DNA of 64,000 nt from Lacihabitans sp. LS3-19 (lineage in GTDB: Bacteria; Bacteroidota; Bacteroidia; Cytophagales; Spirosomataceae), in assembly GCF_024343575.1 (NCBI RefSeq), contig NZ_RJUA01000001.1, positions 372,001 through 436,000 on the forward strand, written 5' to 3'. Under the pieces are notes generated by a model, which worked only from the letters and a program-made list of their open reading frames with translations, was not told the DNA's origin and made no database searches. Below, one piece after another: positions 8,094-16,651 of this stretch (position 1 is the first letter of the stretch; each line of letters begins with the position of its first letter). The position numbers and the translations under genes are program-made.

Positions 8094-8473
8094 AATGTTT
8101 AATAGTTTTTTGGCTTTAAACGATATGCTCAATTATCAATTTTATATTTTCATGGTTTTTTCAAGTAAACTTATTTATCGGTCAATACAAAGCTACAATC
8201 ATTTAGATTGACTGTTTTTTTTATAATTTTTGATAGCTTAATTGGAAAAATAAATAAGCGATATCATGAATCTAAAATCCTTAGTATGTCATATAATGTT
8301 TAAAACAATAATTACAAAACTCCTAAATTTTTCTAATCTCGACTTTGGTTTTGTCCCTGCAAACTTTAAACTCATTAACATTGATTTTCATTGATAGAAA
8401 TCATGCAATTCTCTCATTTTCTTATACATTTGAAAAGAAAATAATTTAGATTACTATTTAACCTCCCGAAAAC
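8094..8473. other. Divergent intergenic region between beta-barrel and PIG-L genes
   Basis: 380 bp of AT-rich sequence. On the minus strand TAGCTTTG (8188-8195) fits the -7 consensus 95 bp before the beta-barrel start, but no good -33 element precedes it. On the plus strand CGGTCAAT (8179-8186) can pair with ATTGACTG (8207-8214), followed by eight T, a weak terminator-like hairpin with a 20-nt loop and no obvious transcript to end. No coding frame is supported. Confidence 0.35.
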
Positions 8474-9355
8474 ATGAAACCAATTTTAAAAGTATTTCTG
8501 CTATTCTTAATTTCAAATACACTCTACGCCCAAGGCCCGAAGGTGCTGATAGTTACTGCCCATCCAGATGATGAAACTATGTTTCCCGCCACTGTTTTCA
8601 AAATAACTCGGGAATTGAAAGGTACTGTAGATTTAGCTTTGATAACTGATGCTTCGGGTGGTTACAATGGCTTGGTGGCCTCAACCTATTATGACAAAAA
8701 CCTAACAGATTCGGCAACAGGAAGATTGGCTTTGCCATTAATCCGTAAAAAAGAATTGATGTGTTCTGGGGAAGTCATGGGTATCAGAAACTTTTTTTTC
8801 TTTGACCAATTGGATGATTTTTACCAGCTTGATCCAAAGCCTTTTTTTGAAGGAAAACGCTGGGATATGGCATTTTGTGAGAAAAAACTGAATAAAATAT
8901 TGGAAGAAGGTCAATATGATTACGTTTTTTGTTTGGTGCCAAGTGCCGAGCAGCACGCACATCACAAAACTGCAAGTATTTTGGCTATTAGAGCCGTACA
9001 AAACTTAAAAGCAGCAAAGAAGCCCATCGTGTTAGGTGGAAGAGCTTTGAACAAAAATTTTACTTATAGTTTTGACGTTTTGGAAGGTTTTCCTGAAACC
9101 AGAATTTCGGCAAAAGCTCCAGTTTTCTATTTCGATAGATCTTTTGGCTTTGGGGAAGACAAGAAACACAGCTATATGATAGTGGCAGACTGGGTAAAGG
9201 CTTGTCATAAGTCACAAAGTGGTGACATGAACGGCTCAATGCATCGAGGTGATTTGGAGACGTTTTGGTATTTTGCTATAAACGAAGAAAGTTGCATCGA
9301 GGCCACTTCCAAGTTTTTTGAGAATATTCGAAATTCGGGGTTTGTTACGAAGTAG
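8474..9355 (+). CDS. Exported PIG-L family deacetylase
   Basis: 293 residues. A signal peptide (MKPILKVFLLFLISNTLYAQ) is followed at once by KVLIVTAHPDDETMFPATVF; AHPDDE at 29-34 is the zinc-binding and catalytic motif of the PIG-L/LmbE family. A later EQHAHHKTASILAI supplies the third zinc ligand region (HxxH). Family members remove acetyl groups from N-acetylglucosamine conjugates; the signal peptide places this one outside the cytoplasm, so a peptidoglycan, glycan or antibiotic-like substrate is possible. It converges with crtB, 2 bp between stop codons, and has no partner gene of its own. Confidence 0.88.
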   Translation: MKPILKVFLLFLISNTLYAQGPKVLIVTAHPDDETMFPATVFKITRELKGTVDLALITDASGGYNGLVASTYYDKNLTDSATGRLALPLIRKKELMCSGEVMGIRNFFFFDQLDDFYQLDPKPFFEGKRWDMAFCEKKLNKILEEGQYDYVFCLVPSAEQHAHHKTASILAIRAVQNLKAAKKPIVLGGRALNKNFTYSFDVLEGFPETRISAKAPVFYFDRSFGFGEDKKHSYMIVADWVKACHKSQSGDMNGSMHRGDLETFWYFAINEESCIEATSKFFENIRNSGFVTK

Positions 9356-9357
9356 AC

Positions 9358-10194
9358 TTACAAAACCCCCAAACTTCCCTTCACTAATGTCTTGGCTAAT
9401 AGCGTAAATTTAACAAAATCAGGTACTCTGATTCTTTGCTCTTGGATTTTTTCTGCTGATGTGTTTTTAATTCTTTTAAATAGCTTTAGATAATACACAT
9501 AAGCTAGATAAACGCCAGATCTTGCTCCTACAGGAAGGTTTAAAATGCCTCTAAGGGCATCGTCAAAGTCTTTTTGGATATCTTTTTCTATTTCTTTTTT
9601 AGACACTGCCGAGAAGCGACTCATATCAATCTGAGGAAAATACACACGTCCTCTTTCTTGAAAATCACTTTTAATATCTCTTAAAAAATTGACTTTCTGA
9701 AAAGCGGCACCCAAACTCCTCGCATCGCCTTTAAGTTTTTCATATTCTTCTTGATTTCCTTCAACAAATACTTTCAAGCACATTAGTCCAACTACTTCTG
9801 CGGAGCCGTAAATATATTCTTTGTATTTGCTGTCATCATAAATTACTTTTCCTAGATCCATTTCCATACTGTATAAAAATGCATCGATGAGTTCATGTTC
9901 TATCTTATACTCATGCACTATTTTTTGGAAGGAGTGTAAAATTGGATTCAAACTTATACCCATTTTTATAGCTTCATAGGTGTCTGCTTTAAATTTATCT
10001 AATAAATATTTTTTGTCGAATTCATGAAATGTGTCAACTATCTCATCTGCGAATCTCACGAAGCCGTAAATGCCGTATATGGGTTCTCGAAAGCGTTTCG
10101 CAAGGGTTTTTATGCCCATCGAAAATGATGTACTGTAAAGCTCCGTTACGAGCTTACTACATCCAAAGGTTGATTTTTCAAATAATTCAAACAT
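9358..10194 (-). CDS. crtB: Phytoene synthase
   Basis: 278 residues of the squalene/phytoene synthase family. The two aspartate-rich motifs are DEIVD (50-54) and FLRDIKSDFQERGRVYFP (near 170-187), which bind the magnesium-diphosphates of two geranylgeranyl diphosphates. Condensation gives 15-cis-phytoene, the first C40 carotenoid intermediate. It is last in a three-gene leftward operon after the sigma factor and crtI, with 13 bp to crtI. Squalene synthase and dehydrosqualene synthase belong to the same family, but the adjacent CrtI-type desaturase and family resemblance favour CrtB. Confidence 0.93.
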   Translation of the reverse strand: MFELFEKSTFGCSKLVTELYSTSFSMGIKTLAKRFREPIYGIYGFVRFADEIVDTFHEFDKKYLLDKFKADTYEAIKMGISLNPILHSFQKIVHEYKIEHELIDAFLYSMEMDLGKVIYDDSKYKEYIYGSAEVVGLMCLKVFVEGNQEEYEKLKGDARSLGAAFQKVNFLRDIKSDFQERGRVYFPQIDMSRFSAVSKKEIEKDIQKDFDDALRGILNLPVGARSGVYLAYVYYLKLFKRIKNTSAEKIQEQRIRVPDFVKFTLLAKTLVKGSLGVL

Positions 10195-10207
10195 TCCAAT
10201 CAGTGTT

Positions 10208-11668
10208 TTAATGATTTTTAGATATATAATCTCCTACTACTAAACCAGAAATCAAAGCAGGAGGTACGCCAGGCCCAGGAACAGAAAGTTGGCCAGTATA
10301 ATACATGTTATCTAATTTCTTATTTTTAAGTGCGGGTTTCAGAAAAGCGGTTTGAAAAAGTGTATTTGCCAAGCCATAAGCATTGCCTTTAAATGCGTGA
10401 TAATCGGCCTTAAAGTCATTTACTGCATAGCTTTTTTTGAAAACAATATGATCTTTTACGTTATGACCTACGTACTTTTCAAGTCTTTGGATCATTATTT
10501 CAAAATATTTCTCCCTTATTTCTTCCTTGTCTTCTAAGTCTGGTGCAATCGGAATAAGTAGGAAAAGATTTTCATAACCTTCTGGTGCTACGCTATCGTC
10601 AGTTTTTGATGGAGCAGAAGCATAGAACAATGGTTTGGTAGGCCATTTTGGATTTGTATAAATTTCTTCAGCATGCAAAGCAAAATCTTCATCAAAAAAC
10701 AAATTATGGTGTACCAACTTGTCTATTTTTCTATTTACGCCAATATAGTACAAAAGCGACGATGGTGCCATCAGGCGTTTGTCCCAATATTTTTTGCCGT
10801 AGTTTCTATTGTCTGACAATAAGCTTTCTGTGTGCTCATAGTCAGCTCCACTTACAACCAAGTCTGGATAATATACGCCTTCATTGGTGATGATTTTTTT
10901 TACTGAACCGTCTTTAGCCACGATTTCCATAACCTCTTGGTTTACTAAAAACTTCACCCCTTTGTCTTCAGCCAGATTCACCATTCCTTTTATGATCTCA
11001 TGCATTCCTCCCATAGGATACCATGTGCCCAAGGCCATCTCCGCATAGTTCATTAGGCTGTATAGTGCAGGTGTGTCTTTGGGAGTAGCCCCAAGAAAAA
11101 GCACAGGAAATTCCATGATTTTCAAAAGTTTAGGGTTTTTGAAAAATTTCCTCAAGTGCTTACTAAATGATGCAAAAAGGTCTAAACTTATAGCTTTTGA
11201 AAGTAATCTGATATCTAAAAACTCTTTTATAGAGAGGGAGGGTTTCCAAACAAACTCTCCCATTCCCACTTCATACTTGTATTTTGCTTCTTTAAAAAAA
11301 GCTTCAAAATTATCTCCGCTACCAGGCTCAAGAGTTTCGAAAGTTTGTTTGAGGTCATTAAAATTTGCCGGTAAATTCACTTCTTCTTCTGCAGAAAAAA
11401 TGACTTTATAAGAAGGGTCTAACCTGACCAAATTATAATATTCCGAGGGTTTTTTACCGAATTCAGCAAAATATCGTTCAAATACATCTGGCATCCAATA
11501 CCAGCTCGGACCCATATCAAATTTGAAACCATCCACTTCAAATACTCTCGCTCGTCCTCCTAATTGCTTGTTTTTTTCCAAGACAATAACCTCAAAACCC
11601 TCTGAGGCGAGTTTCGTTGCAGCTGCTATTCCAGCAAATCCTGAACCTATTACTACTGCTTTTTTCAA
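10208..11668 (-). CDS. crtI: Phytoene desaturase
   Basis: 486 residues, full length for CrtI. The N-terminal FAD-binding motif KKAVVIGSGFAGIAAATKLASEGFEVIVLEKNKQLGGRA is intact, and the C-terminal GQLSVPGPGVPPALISGLVVGDYI is the conserved carotenoid-desaturase signature. It introduces double bonds into phytoene to give lycopene-type products. The start is TTG at 11668: this codon encodes the first residue of the conserved N-terminus, no in-frame ATG precedes it, and it lies 10 nt after the sigma-factor stop, so translation may depend on coupling. Cyclase and hydroxylase genes for later steps are not in the window. Confidence 0.95.
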   Translation of the reverse strand: MKKAVVIGSGFAGIAAATKLASEGFEVIVLEKNKQLGGRARVFEVDGFKFDMGPSWYWMPDVFERYFAEFGKKPSEYYNLVRLDPSYKVIFSAEEEVNLPANFNDLKQTFETLEPGSGDNFEAFFKEAKYKYEVGMGEFVWKPSLSIKEFLDIRLLSKAISLDLFASFSKHLRKFFKNPKLLKIMEFPVLFLGATPKDTPALYSLMNYAEMALGTWYPMGGMHEIIKGMVNLAEDKGVKFLVNQEVMEIVAKDGSVKKIITNEGVYYPDLVVSGADYEHTESLLSDNRNYGKKYWDKRLMAPSSLLYYIGVNRKIDKLVHHNLFFDEDFALHAEEIYTNPKWPTKPLFYASAPSKTDDSVAPEGYENLFLLIPIAPDLEDKEEIREKYFEIMIQRLEKYVGHNVKDHIVFKKSYAVNDFKADYHAFKGNAYGLANTLFQTAFLKPALKNKKLDNMYYTGQLSVPGPGVPPALISGLVVGDYISKNH

Positions 11669-11678
11669 TAAATTCTTT

Positions 11679-12197
11679 TTAGATAGTTTCAGAGTCTCCG
11701 TAAATTTTTAAACGGTCTTTCAACTCTTTCCTTGCCAAATGTATTCTATTTTTCACTGTTCCAATCGGAATAGCAACTTTTTCCGCTATTTCGTGGTATT
11801 TGTAACCTTTAAAATACATTTCGAAAGGTACTTTGTAAGTTTCATCTAGTTTGTCAAGTGCTTTGTTGATGTCTTCATTTGCAAAGTTAGAATATGCATC
11901 GTTTTGCACAATACTTTCGGTAGAGTTGATGAAGTGTAAATTGTCACTTGTGTCAATGATAGTATTTCTACGCATCATTCTTTGGTAGTTCGTTATAAAA
12001 GTGTTTTTCATAATCGTAAATAGCCAGGCCTTAAGATTCGTGCCATCTGCATATTTATCTTTATTCAAAAACGCCTTTACCAAAGTATCTTGTATTAAAT
12101 CGTTGGCGTCGTCATAATTTTTTGTCAACCTCATGGCGAACGGCTTCAATACTTTGGTGTTGGTTTGTAAAGCATAATTAAACTCTAGAGCCGTCAT
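11679..12197 (-). CDS. ECF-type RNA polymerase sigma factor of the carotenoid operon
   Basis: 172 residues from the ATG at 12197; a TTG eight codons upstream also opens the frame but overlaps an operator-like palindrome. Sigma region 2 is seen as LKPFAMRLTKNYDDANDLIQDTLVKAFLNKDKYADGTNLKAWLFTIMKNTFINNY-like sequence and region 4 as LDETYKVPFEMYFKGYKYHEIAEKVAIPIGTVKNRIHLARKEL. Such sigma factors sit directly before crtI-crtB in many Bacteroidota and resemble the CarQ type of light-responsive factors. No anti-sigma gene is adjacent, so control is probably at transcription through the repeats upstream. Gap to crtI is 10 nt. Confidence 0.9.
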   Translation of the reverse strand: MTALEFNYALQTNTKVLKPFAMRLTKNYDDANDLIQDTLVKAFLNKDKYADGTNLKAWLFTIMKNTFITNYQRMMRRNTIIDTSDNLHFINSTESIVQNDAYSNFANEDINKALDKLDETYKVPFEMYFKGYKYHEIAEKVAIPIGTVKNRIHLARKELKDRLKIYGDSETI

Positions 12198-12205
12198 TGA
12201 TTCGT

Positions 12206-12364
12206 TAGTTTGTTTAAACAAAATTTAAAAAAGTTAAACAAAACACCAAATTATAATCTATAAATATTTATAAGTATTGGTTATTTTCTTTTTTTATTTC
12301 TATATATTATTGAAATAATTAAATAAGTTTTGTTTAAGATTTTTATTAATTAGTTAAACAAAAC
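12206..12364. promoter_or_regulatory. GTTAAACAAAAC repeat operators at the carotenoid sigma-factor promoter
   Basis: The region holds a palindrome TGTTTAAACA (12211-12220), a copy of GTTAAACAAAAC at 12233-12244, its inverted form GTTTTGTTTAA at 12327-12337 and a second direct copy at 12353-12364. They lie between 14 and 167 bp upstream of the sigma-factor start and also upstream of the divergent priA. AT-rich half-sites of this kind suit a MerR-type carotenoid regulator (CarA/LitR-like), though none is encoded in the window. Confidence 0.6.
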
Positions 12365-12494
12365 GATTTTTAGAGCTTGTTTTTCATTTTGAATTCAAGG
12401 TTTAAAATTCAAATTCTCAAATATTAAGTTGACATAAACAGAAGTTTTCATTTCATAAGCCACACTATTGCAAAAATTGAGTTTAAATTTGTGT

Positions 12495-14996
12495 ATGAGT
12501 AGTATTGAAGAAGCCGGATTTGATTTAGAACAAACATCTTTTGTGGATGTGGTTTTGCCAGTGCCTATTCCTCAATATTTTACTTATAGGGTTTCGAGAG
12601 AAATGGCACCATTGGTAAAAGTGGGCTCAAGAGTAGTAGTAGAATTCGGTAAGTCAAGAGTATTGACGGCTATTATTGTAAAAATTCACAATATTCCTCC
12701 TCCTAAATATCAAGCGAAATATATTTTAGAACTACTTGATATAGAGCCAGTTGTTACCAAGACCCAATTGTGGTTGTTTGAGTGGGTGGCAGAATATTAC
12801 ATGTGTCATGTAGGCGAAGTTATGAATGTGGCACTTCCGGCAGGTTTAAAAATCAGTAGTCAGTCTAAGGTCCAATATAATCCTGATTTTGCCCATCCCG
12901 AACTACTGACCGAAGAGGAGCAAGGGCTTATGGATGTGCTGGTTAAGGAAGATTCCATGACTTATGAGGAAGTGGGGCGGTTGTTAGAAAAAACAGACAT
13001 AACAAAGACTTTAAAAGATTTAGTGGCTAAACATGCCGTTATTCTTTTTGAAGAAGTAAAAGATAAATACAAGCCGAAAATAGTAAAAAGAGTTAAACTG
13101 AAACGGGTTTATGAGGGCTCTGAAGAAGTTTTTGACTTAATAGAAAAATTAGAAAAAACCACGAAGCAGCAAGAGGTATTGCTGGAATACCTAAACCACG
13201 TTCCCATCAATGAGCTTCATTTTAAAAATAAAGAAGGAGTAGCAAAGAGTATATTAAAGGCCGGAGATATATCAGAATCTTCCTTAAAAACGCTCATAGA
13301 TAAAGGAATCTTTGAGGAATTTGAGGTGGTTGTTTCAAGGTTTGATGAAGATATAGTTGGTACTCAAGCTCAGATGGTTCTTTCAGAAAGACAAGTTAAG
13401 GCTTCTGATCAGATAATGGAGGCATTTGTCGAAAAGGAAATTGTACTTTTTCATGGAATTACGGGTTCTGGCAAAACCGAAATTTATATAGATTTAATTC
13501 AAAAAGTACTCCAGTCGGGTTCTCAAGTTTTGTTTTTGTTACCAGAAATTGCCCTTACAACCCAAATCGTTAATCGCTTAAAAGTGGTTTTTGGAGACAG
13601 TATGGGTGTTTATCATTCAAAATTCTCTGATAATGAACGCGTAGAGGTATGGAAGGGAATATTGGAAGGAAAGTTTCAGTTTGTTGTGGGAGTACGGTCT
13701 GCTATTTTTTTGCCATTTGACAATCTGGGCTTGATTATAGTTGATGAAGAGCACGAGGCTTCTTACAAACAGTTTGATCCCGCTCCACGCTATCACGCAC
13801 GTGATGTGGCCATTATGTTGGCATTAAAGGTTAGGTCTAAAGTGCTCTTGGGGTCTGCCACGCCATCTATTGAATCTTATTTTCAAGCAAAAAATGACAA
13901 ATACGGTTTTGTGGTTTTGAAAGAAAGATACGGAGATGCTCAATTGCCCGAAATCCGATTAGTGGATTTGAAAAAAGAGCGAAAGGAAAAAACGCTTGAA
14001 AAAGAGTTTAGTTCTGAGCTTTTAGCTGAAATGAAGCATAATCTTGACCATAAGCAACAATCTATTATTTTTCTAAATCGGAGAGGTTATGCACCGTACT
14101 TAAACTGTCAAGAATGCAACTGGATAGGTCACTGCGATCAATGTGCGGTTACGCTTACCTATCATTTATCTGAAAAAACTTTGGTGTGCCATTATTGCGG
14201 TCACAAAGAAACAGCACCCAAAACCTGCCCAGATTGTGGCTCTACAAAAGTTAATACAGTAGGCGTTGGCACAGAAAAAATTGAAGAAGATTTATACGAA
14301 CTGTTTCCCGAAGCAAAAATCCTTAGGATGGATTTGGATACGACTCGTTCAAAAAATGCCTATCAAGCCATCATTGGCGAGTTTGAGAAAGGAGAAGTTG
14401 ATATTTTGGTTGGAACGCAGATGGTTTCCAAAGGTTTAGATTTTGACCATGTAAGTTTGGTCGGAATATATAATGCCGATAAAATGATACATTTTCCTGA
14501 TTTTAGAGCAGCTGAGCGAGCATTTCAATTGATTACTCAGGTGAGTGGAAGGGCGGGTAGGAGAGAACAGAAAGGAAGAGTGTTGATTCAAACTGGAAAT
14601 CCTCAAAACAGAATATTACAGTACGTGCTTCAAAACGATTATGAAGGTTTTTATGCTTCAGAAGTTATTGATAGAGAGGGATATAATTATCCGCCTTTTT
14701 CAAGAATTATAGAAATAACTATCAAAGATATTAATCAGGTTTTAGCAAGTCAGGCTGCAACTAGGTTGGCTCAGGCATTAGAAAAAACCCTTGGAAAAAC
14801 ACGAGTAATGGGGCCAGAGAAATCTTTGGTTGAGCGTATTAGGAACAAATATCTGTTTGAAGTTTGGCTAAAGTTAGAAAAAGATAAAATGAATATTCAA
14901 GCCACCAAGGCATTATTAAAGCAAGAAATCGTAAATTTGATTACAGATAAGAAATTTAAAAGTGTTCAAGTGATAGTAAATGTTGATGCAATATAA
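12495..14996 (+). CDS. priA: Primosomal replication restart helicase PriA
   Basis: 833 residues from the ATG at 12495; the frame extends nine codons upstream to a TTG, but the conserved N-terminal domain (FVDVVLPVPIPQYFTYRVSREM) starts just after the ATG. The helicase core has GITGSGKTEIYIDL (Walker A, about 320), a DEEHEASYKQ box and the motif LLGSATPSIES. A zinc-binding insert follows with cysteine pairs in CQECNWIGHCDQCAV, LVCHYCGH and CPDCGS (about 538-585), and the C-terminal helicase lobe has GTQMVSKGLDFDHVSLVGI. PriA recognises abandoned forks and loads the primosome. It is divergent from the carotenoid operon. Confidence 0.97.
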   Translation: MSSIEEAGFDLEQTSFVDVVLPVPIPQYFTYRVSREMAPLVKVGSRVVVEFGKSRVLTAIIVKIHNIPPPKYQAKYILELLDIEPVVTKTQLWLFEWVAEYYMCHVGEVMNVALPAGLKISSQSKVQYNPDFAHPELLTEEEQGLMDVLVKEDSMTYEEVGRLLEKTDITKTLKDLVAKHAVILFEEVKDKYKPKIVKRVKLKRVYEGSEEVFDLIEKLEKTTKQQEVLLEYLNHVPINELHFKNKEGVAKSILKAGDISESSLKTLIDKGIFEEFEVVVSRFDEDIVGTQAQMVLSERQVKASDQIMEAFVEKEIVLFHGITGSGKTEIYIDLIQKVLQSGSQVLFLLPEIALTTQIVNRLKVVFGDSMGVYHSKFSDNERVEVWKGILEGKFQFVVGVRSAIFLPFDNLGLIIVDEEHEASYKQFDPAPRYHARDVAIMLALKVRSKVLLGSATPSIESYFQAKNDKYGFVVLKERYGDAQLPEIRLVDLKKERKEKTLEKEFSSELLAEMKHNLDHKQQSIIFLNRRGYAPYLNCQECNWIGHCDQCAVTLTYHLSEKTLVCHYCGHKETAPKTCPDCGSTKVNTVGVGTEKIEEDLYELFPEAKILRMDLDTTRSKNAYQAIIGEFEKGEVDILVGTQMVSKGLDFDHVSLVGIYNADKMIHFPDFRAAERAFQLITQVSGRAGRREQKGRVLIQTGNPQNRILQYVLQNDYEGFYASEVIDREGYNYPPFSRIIEITIKDINQVLASQAATRLAQALEKTLGKTRVMGPEKSLVERIRNKYLFEVWLKLEKDKMNIQATKALLKQEIVNLITDKKFKSVQVIVNVDAI

Positions 14997-15029
14997 TTTA
15001 AGGGCATTTGTTAAATCTTAAATAGGATT

Positions 15030-15255
15030 TCAATAGAAACAAGGACTTTAGTCCTTTAACAGAATTAAAATTCAAAATAAATCAATTGCTCCTAGCTTTA
15101 GGCAAGAGAATTAAATATCAATAGAAACAAGGACTTTAGTCCTTTAACAGAATTAAAATTCAAAATAAATCAATTGCTCTCGGCTTTAGCCAAGAGAATT
15201 AGAAATCAGAATAAATCAATTGCTCCCGGCTTTAGCCAAGAGAATTAAATATCAA
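15030..15255. repeat. 88-bp tandem intergenic repeat with TTTA-loop hairpins
   Basis: Two nearly identical 88-bp units start at 15030 and 15118, followed by a partial third (about 15207-15255) that lacks the first hairpin. Each full unit contains AAGGAC-TTTA-GTCCTT, a perfect stem, and about 50 bp later a second hairpin such as GGC-TTTA-GCC embedded in CAATTGCTC...CAAGAG. In the first unit the second hairpin is decayed (TAGCTTTAGGC). The array fills the space between priA and the next gene. Confidence 0.85.
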
Positions 15256-15274
15256 TTGTCAGAATAAAAATATT

Positions 15275-15631
15275 ATGAGCATAAAATCTTCAATATCAGA
15301 TTATTTAAAAATAGATGAGCTAAAAGAGAATTTCATAAAGCTCATTGAGGCCAAATTTGAGCTCAAAAAACTCGAGGTTCAAGAAAAGGCGGAAGATTTA
15401 ATTTCAGAATTGATTGTTAAGTTGGTTTTAGCTTTCTTTTTATTTATTATTTTCATTCTTTTGAATGTGCTCTTAGCTCTTACTATCAACTACTACTCTA
15501 ATTCCATTTGGATTGGTTTTGCTGCTTTAATTGGTATTTATATGATAGTTTGGTTTGTTTTTAACGCCCAAAAGCAGAGAATTGCGGATACTGTTGGTCA
15601 GAAAGTTAAAGAAGCAATGGATAAATTTTAA
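15275..15631 (+). CDS. Phage-holin-like (DUF1469) membrane protein
   Basis: 118 residues. An amphipathic, charged N-terminal helix (about 14-45, KENFIKLIEAKFELKKLEVQEKAEDL) is followed by two transmembrane helices (about 48-68 and 77-97) and a charged tail. This is the layout of the Phage_holin_3_6/DUF1469 family, which is common in Bacteroidota chromosomes outside prophages; the name reflects fold resemblance only and no phage genes are near. Function is not established. It follows the 88-bp repeat array and is probably transcribed alone. Confidence 0.75.
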   Translation: MSIKSSISDYLKIDELKENFIKLIEAKFELKKLEVQEKAEDLISELIVKLVLAFFLFIIFILLNVLLALTINYYSNSIWIGFAALIGIYMIVWFVFNAQKQRIADTVGQKVKEAMDKF

Positions 15632-15738
15632 CAGAAAATTTGATTTAAATCCTTTTGGAAAATTTCAGTAGAAACAGATCAATTTTTAAAAAAGTTGGAT
15701 TATTACACAGCGTCAAAGAAATTATAATTCTTTGAGAA

Positions 15739-16644
15739 TTATTTCAGATTCGGGCTTTTTCTTGCGGTTATATATATTCCACAGGTGATAATTAGAAGGA
15801 TTCCAAGTATACTTAAAATGTTTGGAAAGGGGTCGCCCAATAATACGCCAAATAAAATTGAAAATACGATGTTGCTATAGCCTATGGCTGACACTTCGCC
15901 AGTATTTCCAAATGTAAACGCTTTGGTCAAAAGTATCTGGCCTAACAATGCTGATAAGGCCAAAATAGAAATCCACAACCATTCAATGCCAATAGGCCAG
16001 TTAAATGTGCCAAACATAAAAGCTAATGCATCTATATAAAAATATTGACCTGCAATTAATGAGATTATTGGCAAAACAATTCCCGAAAACATAAAAGACA
16101 AAACGATGGAACGAGAGTCATAATAAGCACTTAGCTGCTTAATACTTAGGTAAGCCATTGCTGTCATTATCGCATTTGCCAAGCCAAATGTGTGGTATTT
16201 TATGGAAGTTATGTCTATTTTGAATTGCGGTAAAAATATCAAACAAATACCACCAAAACCTAAGAATACAGCCAACCAACCTTTGGAATCTAGTTTTTCC
16301 TTAAACAAATAAGTACTCATCAGAGCCAACAAAATAGGGTAAGATTGTTGATAGGTTATGGCTTCGGCCAAACCTATTTTGGTAATACTAAAAAAGAAAG
16401 TGTAAAGAGCCAAAGTGCCGATGATCCCTCGAAAAACTAAAAGGCTAAATTTGCCTCCAACTTGAACCAAAGGTCTTCGAAAAATTGTGAACAATACAAA
16501 AACTACGCCTATAATATTTCTGAAAAAAACCAACTCTACCGAACTTATTCTTTTACCCAAAACCTTGGTACAAGCTCCAGAAATAGAAAAACAAAATGCT
16601 GCACCAAGCATAAAAATCAAGCCTTTTTGAGATGCATTTTTCAA
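15739..16644 (-). CDS. EamA/DMT-family transporter
   Basis: 301 residues with ten hydrophobic helices in two EamA halves. Visible family features are GLIFMLGAAFCFSISGACTKVLGKRISSVELVFFRNIIGVVFVLF at the start and ITYQQSYPILLALMSTYLFKEKLDSKGWLAVFLGFGGICLIF and SNIVFSILFGVLLGDPFPNILSILGILLIITCGIYI at the ends of the halves. Such permeases export amino acids, metabolites or drugs by proton exchange; the substrate cannot be read from sequence. The start is TTG at 16644, 7 nt after the acyltransferase stop; the next in-frame ATG would remove most of helix 1's N-terminal anchor. It forms a two-gene unit with the acyltransferase. Confidence 0.85.
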   Translation of the reverse strand: MKNASQKGLIFMLGAAFCFSISGACTKVLGKRISSVELVFFRNIIGVVFVLFTIFRRPLVQVGGKFSLLVFRGIIGTLALYTFFFSITKIGLAEAITYQQSYPILLALMSTYLFKEKLDSKGWLAVFLGFGGICLIFLPQFKIDITSIKYHTFGLANAIMTAMAYLSIKQLSAYYDSRSIVLSFMFSGIVLPIISLIAGQYFYIDALAFMFGTFNWPIGIEWLWISILALSALLGQILLTKAFTFGNTGEVSAIGYSNIVFSILFGVLLGDPFPNILSILGILLIITCGIYITARKSPNLK

Positions 16645-16651
16645 AGAAATA

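Noticed and set aside
8179-8222. Terminator-like hairpin on the plus strand upstream of the PIG-L gene
   Set aside because: The 8-bp stem includes a G-T pair, the loop is 20 nt, and no plus-strand transcript is known to enter it; kept only as a remark in the intergenic entry.
15275-15631. Prophage remnant because of the holin-like protein
   Set aside because: DUF1469 proteins are common in non-phage contexts; no integrase, capsid, lysis or att-like sequence is near.
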